Source of the DNA: Microbispora triticiradicis
Lineage (GTDB): Bacteria; Actinomycetota; Actinomycetes; Streptosporangiales; Streptosporangiaceae
DNA length: 64,000 nt
Reading direction: 5' to 3'
NCBI GenBank assembly: GCA_003260025.2
Contig: QFZU02000160.1
Location: forward strand, 1 to 64,000
How positions within the stretch are numbered: the first letter of the stretch is position 1; every line of letters begins with the position of its first letter. Shown one piece after another: positions 36,187-43,700 of this stretch. Under the pieces are notes generated by a model. It was not told the origin of the DNA, made no database searches, and saw only the letters and a program-made list of their open reading frames with translations. The position numbers and the translations under genes are program-made.

Positions 36187-37809
36187 CTAGCCGAAGGTCA
36201 CGACGAGGCGGCCGTCGGAGGCGAAGGACCAGCGCGGGGCGCCCCGGTAGGAGGAGCAGCGGGACCCGTTCGAGCCGGACCAGAACTGGTTCGAGCTGTC
36301 GGAGTTGCCGACGATCTTGTCGTTCGATCCGCTGCCGCTGCGGCACGAGGTGTTGTTGCGGAACACCGAGGTGCCCGCGTCGAAGGAGTAGTTGCGTTCG
36401 GCGTTGTCGACGCCGACGTTGTCCGAGATCGTCATCGTGCCGGGGTTGCGGTTGTAGGTGAACCCGTGGTGGCCGTTGTGATAGGCGATGTTGCGGCGGA
36501 TGACGTGGTTGACCCCGATGTCCTCGCCGCCGAGCTTGTAGCCGTTGCGGTCGCCGTTGCCGGCCTGGCTGCCGTCGGTGAGGGTGCCGTTGTTGTAGGC
36601 CAGCGAGTCCTCGATGGTGACCGGCCCGATGGCTCCGGTGTCCGTCTTGGTGTAGAGGTCCCAGCCGTCGTCGATGTTGTTGTGGGAGACGTCGTAGCGG
36701 AAGACGTTGCCGTTGCCGACGGTGAGCTTCGCGGCGAAGCCGTCGGCGTCCTCGCCGTCGGAGTCGGCGTTGTCGTGCGACTCCGAGCTCACGACGAGGT
36801 TGTTGGACGGCCACTGGGCGCGGGGGGTGTCGGAGGCGATCCGGCCGAGCTGCAGCCCGGTGTCCCGGTTGAACCGCGTCACCGTGCGCTCGATGATGTT
36901 GTTGCTGCCGCCGACGTAGATCCCGTTGTCACCGGCGCGCTGGACGACGATCCCGTAGACGTGCCAGTACGACCCGTTCAGGGCGAGTCCCCGGTTCGAC
37001 GAGGACTGGCTCTGCGCCGAGAAGTTCAGCACCGGGGTCTCGCCGGGGTAGGCGGACAGCTTCTTGCGGGCGCTCGACGTGCCGTTGTTCCCCGCCGCGA
37101 TGGTGACCGTCTGCGAGAGGTTGTACGTCCCGCCGCGCAGGTAGATCGTCCCGCCGGCGGGGACGCGGGTGATCGCCGAAGCGAGCGTCGTCGGGTCCGA
37201 GATCGTCCCGGACGCGCCGGCGGAGCCGCTCGGCGACACGTACAGCGCGGAGCCGGACGGCCCCGTGGGCGTGGACGTCGGAGTCGACGTGGGGGTCGAG
37301 GTGGGCGTCGACGTCGGGGTCGACGACGGCGTCCATGTGGGGGTGGCCTGGGGGGTGCGCGTGGGGGTCGCGCTCGGGCTGACCTTGATGGTGGTGCAGG
37401 TGACGCCGTTCAGGGTGAACGAGGTCGGGTTGGGGTTGGCGCCGGACCAGGTGCCGTTGAAGCCGATCATCACCGAGTCGCCGGTGGCGATGGCGGCGTT
37501 GTAGTCCACGTTCGTGGCGGTGACATTCTGCCCGCTCTGGCTGTAGGTGGCCGACCAGCCGACGTCGACCTTCTGGCCGGGGTCGAGGAAGGCGAACCCG
37601 AGGGTCCAGCCGTTGATCGCGCTGCCCGAGTTCTGGATCGTGATGCTCGCGCTGAACCCGTGCCACCACTCGCCGGCGGTGTAGGTCACGGCGCAACCGG
37701 TCGCGGCCTGGGCGGGCGCCGTGGCGACCAGCGCCGCCGCGGCGAAGGTGACCGCCGCCGCCCCGGCGGCCAGGCGAGCCACACGGGCCCGGGGGATGGT
37801 GGGGCGCAT
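36187..37809 (-). CDS. Secreted pectate lyase (PL9-like) with an N-terminal CBM2
   Basis: 540 residues. A signal peptide ends near ATAPAQAA (35). Residues about 37-140 are a family 2 carbohydrate-binding module (ATGCAVTYTAGEWWHGFSA, paired Cys, surface Trp). A PTSTPTSTPTS linker (about 150-180) follows, then a right-handed beta-helix with NGDRNGYKLGGEDIGV and NNIIERTVTRFNRDTGLQLG, as in PL9 lyases; the catalytic Lys is probably in NGYKLGG. It would cleave polygalacturonate in plant litter after docking on cellulose. Monocistronic, with an AT-rich operator-like region upstream. Confidence 0.9.
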   Translation of the reverse strand: MRPTIPRARVARLAAGAAAVTFAAAALVATAPAQAATGCAVTYTAGEWWHGFSASITIQNSGSAINGWTLGFAFLDPGQKVDVGWSATYSQSGQNVTATNVDYNAAIATGDSVMIGFNGTWSGANPNPTSFTLNGVTCTTIKVSPSATPTRTPQATPTWTPSSTPTSTPTSTPTSTPTSTPTGPSGSALYVSPSGSAGASGTISDPTTLASAITRVPAGGTIYLRGGTYNLSQTVTIAAGNNGTSSARKKLSAYPGETPVLNFSAQSQSSSNRGLALNGSYWHVYGIVVQRAGDNGIYVGGSNNIIERTVTRFNRDTGLQLGRIASDTPRAQWPSNNLVVSSESHDNADSDGEDADGFAAKLTVGNGNVFRYDVSHNNIDDGWDLYTKTDTGAIGPVTIEDSLAYNNGTLTDGSQAGNGDRNGYKLGGEDIGVNHVIRRNIAYHNGHHGFTYNRNPGTMTISDNVGVDNAERNYSFDAGTSVFRNNTSCRSGSGSNDKIVGNSDSSNQFWSGSNGSRCSSYRGAPRWSFASDGRLVVTFG

Positions 37810-37925
37810 CGAATCTCCTCAGTGACGTGTGACGCCGTGTCGAGGCCCGGGAGATGCCCGCCCCGGCCGGCGACGGCCGGTCGGCCCCCCGCCGCCGCGG
37901 AGCCGCGTTCGAAGTGCCCGTACCG

Positions 37926-37963
37926 TAAGTTTCACCGGGGAGTTAGTCAACGCGTCAAACTTA
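37926..37963. promoter_or_regulatory. AT-rich promoter/operator region upstream of the pectate lyase gene
   Basis: TAAGTTT (37926-37932) and AAACTTA (37957-37963) are a perfect inverted 7-mer pair 24 bp apart. Between them, an imperfect palindrome at 37941-37961 reads, on the minus strand, as AGTTTGAC-GCG-TTGACTAACT and includes two TTGAC promoter-like elements. It is a candidate catabolite or pectin-responsive operator. Confidence 0.4.
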
Positions 37964-38056
37964 TTCCGCGCAGTGTGCTGCGGGAACGCCTGAAACGAGC
38001 GGCCCGTTCTTTCATTTCCCGCCCGCCCGCCCGGGCCGAAGGCGGGCGGCCGCGCG

Positions 38057-38641
38057 TCAGGCTCCGGGCCCGAGGGAGGCGGCGGGGGACGCCCGCCACT
38101 CGCGCGCCAGCATCCCGTAGATCAGTTCGTCGCTCCACGCGCCGGCGAAGAACTCGTTCTCGACCAGACGGGCCTCCAGGCGCATGCCGAGCCGTTCCAT
38201 CAACCGGGCGGACGAGGTGTTGCGCGCGTCGCAGTTGCCGTGGATCCGGTGCAGCCCGAGGCCCTCGAACCCGATGCGGAGAATCTCCCGGGCCGCCTCC
38301 GTCGCGAGGCCCCGGCCCTGGCAGGCCGGGTTGAAGACGAAGCCGATCTCGCCCTGGCGGTGCTCCCGGCTGCGCAGGAACAACGTGAGGTCACCGATCA
38401 CCGGCCCTCCGCCGCTCAGCGCGGCGGCCACGCTGAGCGCGTCGCCGTCCGCGCCGAGACCCGCGCAGGCGATCTTCCGGTCGAGCGCCGCCTTCGTCTC
38501 CTCCCGCGTACGGGCGTCCCAGTAGAGGTAACGCGTGACCTCGGGAAGCGAGTGGAAGGCGTGCAGGTCGTCGAGGTCCGCCTCCGTGAAGGGACGCAGG
38601 ACCAGCCGGGGGGTGACGATCGGGTAGGGCGGGGTGAACAC
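38057..38641 (-). CDS. GNAT-family N-acetyltransferase (RimJ/RimL type)
   Basis: 194 residues. It begins TPRLVLRPFTEADLDDL, has the acetyl-CoA motif region EIGFVFNPACQGRGLATEAAREIL (Q-x-x-G-x-G/A), and HRIHGNCDARNTSSARLMERLGM, the classical Acetyltransf_3 pattern for acetylating protein N-termini, antibiotics or small molecules. GTG 38641 is chosen because the longer open frame upstream has no homologous sequence. Substrate unknown. Confidence 0.88.
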   Translation of the reverse strand: MFTPPYPIVTPRLVLRPFTEADLDDLHAFHSLPEVTRYLYWDARTREETKAALDRKIACAGLGADGDALSVAAALSGGGPVIGDLTLFLRSREHRQGEIGFVFNPACQGRGLATEAAREILRIGFEGLGLHRIHGNCDARNTSSARLMERLGMRLEARLVENEFFAGAWSDELIYGMLAREWRASPAASLGPGA

Positions 38642-38938
38642 GCCGCCGAGCGTACGGACCGGACCGCGGACGCGCCAGCGGACCGCCGCCCGGCCCGGTG
38701 ACAGATCATGAACAGGACATGGACACGGTGCGACGGCCGTACCCTTGAAGAAGGACAAGAACAGAGGACTGTCTCGCAGATCTTGCCGCGTGAGGGGCGC
38801 CGGACCGGCGCGTCGCGAGGCCTCGCCTCGTGGTGCCCAGTCCCGGATTCTCACACCCGGGGGCGACAGCACCGCGAGGCGCCGCCGGGCGATCCCGGCC
38901 GGCGACAGGTCTGCAGGACACGGCCGAGGAGCGACGAG

Positions 38939-40255
38939 ATGAGTTCAGCCGGAGAAGGCCTCTCTCGTCCGTTGCCGGAGCAGGTCCGCTTACACGTGGT
39001 GGAGGTCGCGGCGCAGGTGCTGGGCACGATGCCCGCCGCGTCCGTGCCGCCGCCGCTGCGTGGCATCGCCAGGTTCGACCCGCGCAAGCGCGCCCGCCTG
39101 GGCAGCGCGCCGATCGCGGCCCAGCTGGAGAACGACAAGGAGTTCCGCGAGCAGGTCGCCGAGGCGCTGGAGGCGGCCTGGCCCGAACTGGTGGCGAGTC
39201 TCGCCGAGGGGACGGTGCCGCCGGCGGCCGAGCCGGTGCTGGTCGCGGCGGCGGCCTATCTGACCCGGCCGCCCGGCTGGCCGGACCTGGTCGAGCAGGC
39301 GCGGGCCGACCTGGAGCAGTCGGCCGCGGCGGTTACGCAGCGGGAGCAGGCGGAGACGCGGCTGCGCGAGCAGCTCGCGGCGCAGCGCGCGTCCGCCAAG
39401 GAGGAGATCGACCGGGTTCGCGAGCAGCTCAAGGCGGCCCGCGCGGAGAACTCCGACCTAAGGCGCAAGCTGCACGACGCGCGTGAGCGGGTCAAGGCGG
39501 CCGAGGCCAGGGCGGCCGAGCTGGAGGCCGAGACGGCCGAGGCGCGAGCCAGGTCGGCGAGCGCCAACGGCGCGGCGGAGACCGAGCTGCGCAGGCTCAG
39601 GGAGCGCCTGGCGGACACCGAGCGCCAGCTGGAGGCCAACCGCCGCGCCGCCCGCGAGGGCCGCAGCATGGAGGACGCGCGCGTACGGGTGCTGCTGGAC
39701 GCCCTGCAGGACGCGGCCGCGGGGCTGCGCAAGGAGCTCGGCCTGCCGACCACCATCAACAGACCGGCCGACTACGTGAGCGCGGTCGTGCCGGGCGAGC
39801 CCGGCGTGACGGCGGTGCCCGCGCGGGCGCTGGCGAACGACGACCCCCAGCTCCTCGACCAGCTCCTCGCCCTCCCCAACCTGCACCTGATCGTCGACGG
39901 CTACAACGTGACCAAGACCGGCTATCCGTCGCTGACCCTCGCCGACCAGCGCGCCCGCCTTCTCACCGGGCTGGGCGGCCTCGCCGTGCAGGCGCGCGTG
40001 GAGGTGACGTGCGTCTTCGACGGCGCCGAGCTGAACGGGCCCGTGCAGGTCTCCGCGCCGCGCGGGGTGCGGGTGATGTTCAGCGCGCCCGGCGAGATCG
40101 CCGACGACCTGATCCGCACGCTCGTGCGCGCCGAGCCGCCGGGGCGCGGCATCGCGGTCGTCTCCTCCGACCGCGAGGTGGCCGAGTCCGTGCGCCGCAT
40201 GGGCGCCCGGCCGGTGCCCTCGCTCCTGCTGCTGCGGCGTCTCGGCCGCGGCTGA
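38939..40255 (+). CDS. NYN-domain protein with a long coiled coil
   Basis: 438 residues. An N-terminal helical region (PEQVRLHVVEVAAQVLG) is followed by a coiled coil of about 130 residues (AETRLREQLAAQRASAKEEI and on), then a C-terminal PIN-like NYN ribonuclease domain beginning HLIVDGYNVTKTGYPSLTLADQRARLL, with the acidic residues VDGYN, CVFDG and SSDREV. It resembles YacP-type RNA-cleaving proteins and is conserved as an RNA-binding protein in actinomycetes. GAGGAG precedes ATG 38939; the 77 in-frame codons upstream do not look coding. The 297-bp gap upstream (38642-38938) shows no other gene. Confidence 0.88.
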   Translation: MSSAGEGLSRPLPEQVRLHVVEVAAQVLGTMPAASVPPPLRGIARFDPRKRARLGSAPIAAQLENDKEFREQVAEALEAAWPELVASLAEGTVPPAAEPVLVAAAAYLTRPPGWPDLVEQARADLEQSAAAVTQREQAETRLREQLAAQRASAKEEIDRVREQLKAARAENSDLRRKLHDARERVKAAEARAAELEAETAEARARSASANGAAETELRRLRERLADTERQLEANRRAAREGRSMEDARVRVLLDALQDAAAGLRKELGLPTTINRPADYVSAVVPGEPGVTAVPARALANDDPQLLDQLLALPNLHLIVDGYNVTKTGYPSLTLADQRARLLTGLGGLAVQARVEVTCVFDGAELNGPVQVSAPRGVRVMFSAPGEIADDLIRTLVRAEPPGRGIAVVSSDREVAESVRRMGARPVPSLLLLRRLGRG

Positions 40256-40306
40256 TCCCGTCCGGCACGCTCCGTACGAGAGCCGATCCGGTGAGTGATG
40301 ACTGCC

Positions 40307-40324
40307 GCGAATAGCTGCGAATAG
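40307..40324 (+). repeat. Two GCGAATAG copies 10 bp apart before the first NlpC/P60 gene
   Basis: GCGAATAG at 40307 and 40317 are in helical phase, about 70 bp before the GTG start. Possibly a regulator site; nothing else supports it. Confidence 0.3.
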
Positions 40325-40390
40325 GTTGAAGCGTCAAGATCGCCTAGATAGAGTCGCGCCGCAGGTTTCGTTGATCCCGAGGGGGCCCGA

Positions 40391-41350
40391 GTGCAAGGGC
40401 GTGTGCCGGTGGCCGCCGTTTTGGCCGCCGTGGTCCTGCTGACGCCGCTGACGGGCGCGCAGGCCGATCCAAAGCCCACCCTCGCCCAGGCCAAGGCGAA
40501 GCTGAACCGGCTGAACGCGCAGGCGGACAAACTCGTGGACCGCTACAACGCGGCCAGTGAGAAGTGGAAGTCGGCCAGGAAGAAGTACCTGGCGCTGAAC
40601 GACGACTACAAGAAGCAGAACGCGCGGGTCGAGGCGCTGCGCTCGGGGCTGGTGACGATGGCGGTCAGCAGCTACCAGGTGGGCGGCATCGGGACGTGGG
40701 GCGTCTTCTACAACCCCGATCCCGACACCATGCTCAGCGGTCTCGCCACGTACAACCACATCTCCGCCGAGCGCATCGGGCGGCTCCAGCAGTACGAGGG
40801 CGCGATCCAGGGCCTCAAGGACCGGCGGGACGAGACGAAGACCGTCTACGCCGAGGCCACCAAGGTCAGGGGCGAGCTCGCCGACGAGAAGAAGAAGGTC
40901 GACAAGCTCGTCAACGAGCAGATGAAGCTGCTCCGCTCGCTCGGCACCTACAACCCCGGCAACCCCAACAGCGCGGGCGTTGCCTACAAGGGCCCGGCGT
41001 CGGGCAACGCCCTGTCGGCGCTCCAGTTCGCCTACAAGCAGGTCGGCAAGCCGTACCGCTACGGGGGCAGCGGGCCGGACTCCTGGGACTGCTCCGGCCT
41101 CGTCCAGGCCTCCTGGGCGGCGGGAGGGGTCAGCCTGCCGCGTACGAGCTACGAGCAGTGGGCGTGGGGCGCGAGCCGCCGCGTGTCGCTCGACGCGCTC
41201 CAGGCGGGCGATCTGCTCTTCCACGCGGGCTACGGCCACGTGGGCCTGTACGCGGGTGACGGCAAGGTCGTGCACGCCCCGCAGACCGGCGACGTTGTGA
41301 AGATTGTCACACTGGCGGACTACCACGCGATCGGCGCCGTCCGCCCCTGA
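40391..41350 (+). CDS. Secreted NlpC/P60 peptidoglycan endopeptidase with coiled-coil domain
   Basis: 319 residues. Signal peptide ends near TGAQADP (26). Residues 30-190 form a helical coiled coil (LAQAKAKLNRLNAQADKLVDRY), as in RipA/SagA-like proteins. The NlpC/P60 domain has catalytic Cys in SWDCSGLVQASW, His in GYGHVGLYAG and the third residue in VVHAPQTGD. It cleaves the D-Glu to diamino acid bond of stem peptides. Paired with a second NlpC/P60 gene downstream but separated by 476 bp of regulatory DNA. Confidence 0.92.
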   Translation: MQGRVPVAAVLAAVVLLTPLTGAQADPKPTLAQAKAKLNRLNAQADKLVDRYNAASEKWKSARKKYLALNDDYKKQNARVEALRSGLVTMAVSSYQVGGIGTWGVFYNPDPDTMLSGLATYNHISAERIGRLQQYEGAIQGLKDRRDETKTVYAEATKVRGELADEKKKVDKLVNEQMKLLRSLGTYNPGNPNSAGVAYKGPASGNALSALQFAYKQVGKPYRYGGSGPDSWDCSGLVQASWAAGGVSLPRTSYEQWAWGASRRVSLDALQAGDLLFHAGYGHVGLYAGDGKVVHAPQTGDVVKIVTLADYHAIGAVRP

Positions 41351-41413
41351 AGCCCGCGATGCGATCTTTGTTCCTGTGAGCTAAGTGCCTTATTTGGACA
41401 TTGCGATGGCTGA

Positions 41414-41429
41414 TGTGAGCAGAGTCACA
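41414..41429. promoter_or_regulatory. Perfect CRP/FNR-type binding site
   Basis: TGTGA-GCAGAG-TCACA matches the CRP consensus TGTGA-N6-TCACA in every conserved base. It is centred at 41421.5, in the 476-bp gap before the second NlpC/P60 gene. Actinobacterial Crp uses the same or a closely related palindrome. Confidence 0.75.
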
Positions 41430-41450
41430 CTTGGTCTTTTGTGGCGTGGG

Positions 41451-41463
41451 TAAGCTGCGGTTT
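41451..41463 (+). promoter_or_regulatory. Candidate class II CRP-dependent promoter
   Basis: TAAGCT at 41451-41456 is a plausible -10. Initiation about 7 nt later (41463) puts the CRP site centre at -41.5, the class II activation position, where the site replaces the -35. The TTGGTC at 41431 is only 14 bp from this -10, so an ordinary promoter is less likely. Confidence 0.45.
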
Positions 41464-41659
41464 CTCGCGCGCGGCCGTCGTTATCCGATCTTTATGCGCA
41501 GGGATGGCTTTGCCGGGAGCCGCCTGATCTGGGTAGCTTCTGGGCCGCGGTGAGCACGCCTCGCCGCGGCGAGCCCGGTCCGGCCGGCCGGGCCCGCGTC
41601 ATCCACCGTCGCCGGCGCCGTCCGTCTACTTGCTCCCCCCAGGGGATTTCCGGGCGCCG

Positions 41660-41803
41660 ACGACCTGCCGAGTCCGTGCAGTCAGGAGGCACGGAGCCGG
41701 GGAACCATCGACCTTCCTCCCGAAGGTCCGGGGTGAATCGGCGCGTCCACGCGCCGTAGGGCGACTTCCCCGCCCGAACCCGTCAGCTAACCCGGTAGGC
41801 GTA
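41660..41803 (+). ncRNA. Cyclic di-AMP riboswitch (ydaO-yuaA type)
   Basis: The conserved blocks are GGAGCCGGGGAACC (41693-41706), GGGGTGAATCGG (from about 41730), GCCGTAGGGCGACTTCCC (from 41753) and CGAACCCGTCAGCTAACC (41775-41792). The closing stem pairs CCTGCCG (41664-41670) with CGGTAGG (41793-41799) with one G-U pair. ydaO RNAs turn off cell-wall hydrolase and osmolyte genes when c-di-AMP is high; in streptomycetes one controls rpfA. Here it lies 24 nt before the start of an NlpC/P60 gene. Confidence 0.93.
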
Positions 41804-41826
41804 CGCGGAAGATCCAAGGAGAGATC

Positions 41827-42438
41827 CTGTCTACCACCCCCGCTAGCCTGTCCCGTCTTGCCCGAATTGCCCTTGGGGGTGCCGCTCTGACGGCATCCGT
41901 GGGAGTCGCCGGTGCGCAGCCGGCGTCGGCAGACCCGGTGACGGTCACGGTCATCAAGGTGACCACGGAGACGAACACGAGGGCCGCCACCACCGCGGCG
42001 GCCAAGAAGGCCACGAAGAAGTCCACGAAGAAGGCGGCCGCCAAGCGGAAGAAGCTCAGCCGGGCCGCGCTCCAGCTGGCCAAGGCGCAGCGAGCGGTCA
42101 GGACCGCGAGGAAGCACATCGGCGACCCCTACCGCTACGGGGCCAGCGGTCCCGGCTCGTTCGACTGCTCGGGCCTGGTCACCTACGCCTGGCGCAAGGC
42201 CGGCGTACGGCTGCCGCGCACGACGTGGTCCATCCGCAGCGCCGTGCGGAAGAAGGTGTCCTGGGGCCACTTCAAGCCCGGCGACCTCATCTTCACCAGC
42301 GGCGGCGGCCACGTCGGCATGTACGTCGGGCACGGCAGGATGATCCACGCCCCGCACAGCGGCACGCGGGTCAGGATCGACAGGCTCGACTCCTACCGCA
42401 GGGCGACCTTCGTGGGCGCCGTACGCCCCGGCGCCTGA
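41827..42438 (+). CDS. Secreted NlpC/P60 endopeptidase, probable CTG start
   Basis: 203 residues. The only in-frame start well placed after the Shine-Dalgarno AAGGAG (41816-41821, 5-nt spacer) is CTG 41827, giving (M)STTPASLSRLARIALGG and a complete signal peptide ending near GAQPASA. The next in-frame GTG (41899) would lie inside that signal peptide. A Lys/Ala-rich linker (KKATKKSTKKAAAKRKK) follows, then NlpC/P60 with Cys in SFDCSGLVTYAW, His in GGGHVGMYVG and MIHAPHSG. Controlled by the upstream CRP-type site and c-di-AMP riboswitch. Confidence 0.88.
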   Translation: MSTTPASLSRLARIALGGAALTASVGVAGAQPASADPVTVTVIKVTTETNTRAATTAAAKKATKKSTKKAAAKRKKLSRAALQLAKAQRAVRTARKHIGDPYRYGASGPGSFDCSGLVTYAWRKAGVRLPRTTWSIRSAVRKKVSWGHFKPGDLIFTSGGGHVGMYVGHGRMIHAPHSGTRVRIDRLDSYRRATFVGAVRPGA

Positions 42439-42543
42439 TCCGTCCCCCCGGTGCCGAGCCCGTCGTCGCCGGCACCGCTCCACGGCTCCGTCCCCTCTCA
42501 CAGGTGGGCGGAGCCGTGGCGTTCCCTCGTTACGATGCTCCCC

Positions 42544-42618
42544 ATGGCCTCGGTCCCGCCGGCGCCGCGCCCGCCCATCCCGTACGGCAGGCCCTCGCGA
42601 GCGCCGAGGGCCCGGTGA
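42544..42618 (+). CDS. Possible leader ORF (24 aa) overlapping the next gene start
   Basis: ATG 42544 opens a 24-codon frame, MASVPPAPRPPIPYGR and on, very rich in Pro/Arg. Its TGA overlaps the GTG of the protease gene (GTGA). No clear ribosome binding site precedes the ATG. It may be a coupled leader or chance. Confidence 0.3.
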   Translation: MASVPPAPRPPIPYGRPSRAPRAR

Positions 42619-43565
42619 GAACGCGCGGCGGACGGTCGGCGTCCGTGGCCGTCGTGCTGGCCGCGCTGCTGGCCGGTACGGCCGCCGCCGCGCCGCCCGA
42701 CCCCCTGTCGCCCCTGCTGTCCCAGGCCCGTGCCGCCGTGCGCGAGCAGCCCGGCATGTGGACGGGGGCCTCCGTCGCCCGCGGCGAGCGCGCCGTCGTC
42801 GTCGGCGCGCCGCGAAGGCTGGTCGCCGAGGTCGCCCGGCTGGCCGGCCGGGCCGACCGCACGGTCACGAGGGTCTGGGGAGAGCACGGCGGCGCGGTGA
42901 TCCTCGTGCCCCGCACGGAGGAGCAGGCGGCCGTCCTGGCCGCCCCCGCGGTGGTCGGCGGCCTGGCGGCCGTCGCGACCGGTGACCGGGTGATCGTGCA
43001 GCCCGCCGCGTTCGCCCGCCTGTCCGCGATCGGCCGCCAGGTCGTCGTGACCCACGAGCTCACGCACGTCGCGGCCTCCGGGCCCCGCGCGGTGCCGATG
43101 TGGCTCCTGGAGGGCTTCGCCGACTACGTGGGCTACCTCGACAGCGGCCTGCCCGTTCACGTGGTGGCGGCCGAACTCGCCGCGGAGCTGGCCGCCGACC
43201 CGCGGGCCGGCGGCGGAGCCGGAGCGGAAGGCGCCCCGCAGGCCGGCACCGAGGCCGGTACTACGCCCGGCACCGAGGCCGGGACTGGGGCCAGTACCGG
43301 GGCCGGCGCGGCGGCCGGGACGCCCCTGGCCCGTCTGCCGGAACCCGCCGACTTCGCCGCCAGGCCCGCCCAGGCGTACGAGGAGGCCTGGCTGGCCTGC
43401 CGTTACATCGCCGCCCGCTTCGGCGAGCGGAGGCTGGTCGCTCTCTACCGCGCCGCGCTGCGCGAGGACGCCGACGCCGCGCTGCGGAACGTCCTCGGGC
43501 TGACCACCGCCGAGCTGACCCGCCTCTGGCGGTCCTCCGTACGGGCCGAGCTGGCCCGGTCCTGA
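42615..43565 (+). CDS. Secreted gluzincin-type metalloprotease-like protein (HELTH)
   Basis: 316 residues. The N-terminal helix SVAVVLAALLAGTAAAA is a signal peptide. The middle has VVVTHELTHVAASGPRAVPMWLLEGFADYVGY: a HExxH zinc motif with a downstream Glu (LLEGFADY), the peptidase-MA-like arrangement. A low-complexity Gly/Thr/Ala insertion (about residues 195-232, AGTEAGT repeats) separates it from a C-terminal helical region (AYEEAWLACRYIAARFG). GTG 42615 is chosen because the signal peptide starts there. Substrate unknown. Confidence 0.82.
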   Translation: MRTRGGRSASVAVVLAALLAGTAAAAPPDPLSPLLSQARAAVREQPGMWTGASVARGERAVVVGAPRRLVAEVARLAGRADRTVTRVWGEHGGAVILVPRTEEQAAVLAAPAVVGGLAAVATGDRVIVQPAAFARLSAIGRQVVVTHELTHVAASGPRAVPMWLLEGFADYVGYLDSGLPVHVVAAELAAELAADPRAGGGAGAEGAPQAGTEAGTTPGTEAGTGASTGAGAAAGTPLARLPEPADFAARPAQAYEEAWLACRYIAARFGERRLVALYRAALREDADAALRNVLGLTTAELTRLWRSSVRAELARS

Positions 43566-43609
43566 TCACGGCCCTGATCACGGCCCTGATTCCGGTCCTG
43601 GTTCCGGGG
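43562..43609 (+). repeat. 12-bp tandem repeat that contains the protease stop codon
   Basis: Four 12-bp units start at 43562, 43574, 43586 and 43598; the first two are identical (CTGATCACGGCC) and the others diverged. The stop TGA lies in the first unit and recurs in the same position in the next two. Confidence 0.8.
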
Positions 43610-43700
43610 CGGGCGAGCGGCGGAAGGGGCCTGCGAGAATGCGATCTCGGGCGGGCCGCGTGGCCGTGGACCGTCCGCCGCGCCGATACCGGGGGTGAGG

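Noticed and set aside
41431..41456. Ordinary -35/-10 pair (TTGGTC/TAAGCT)
   Set aside because: The spacer is only 14 bp, too short for a normal promoter; the CRP-dependent reading fits better.
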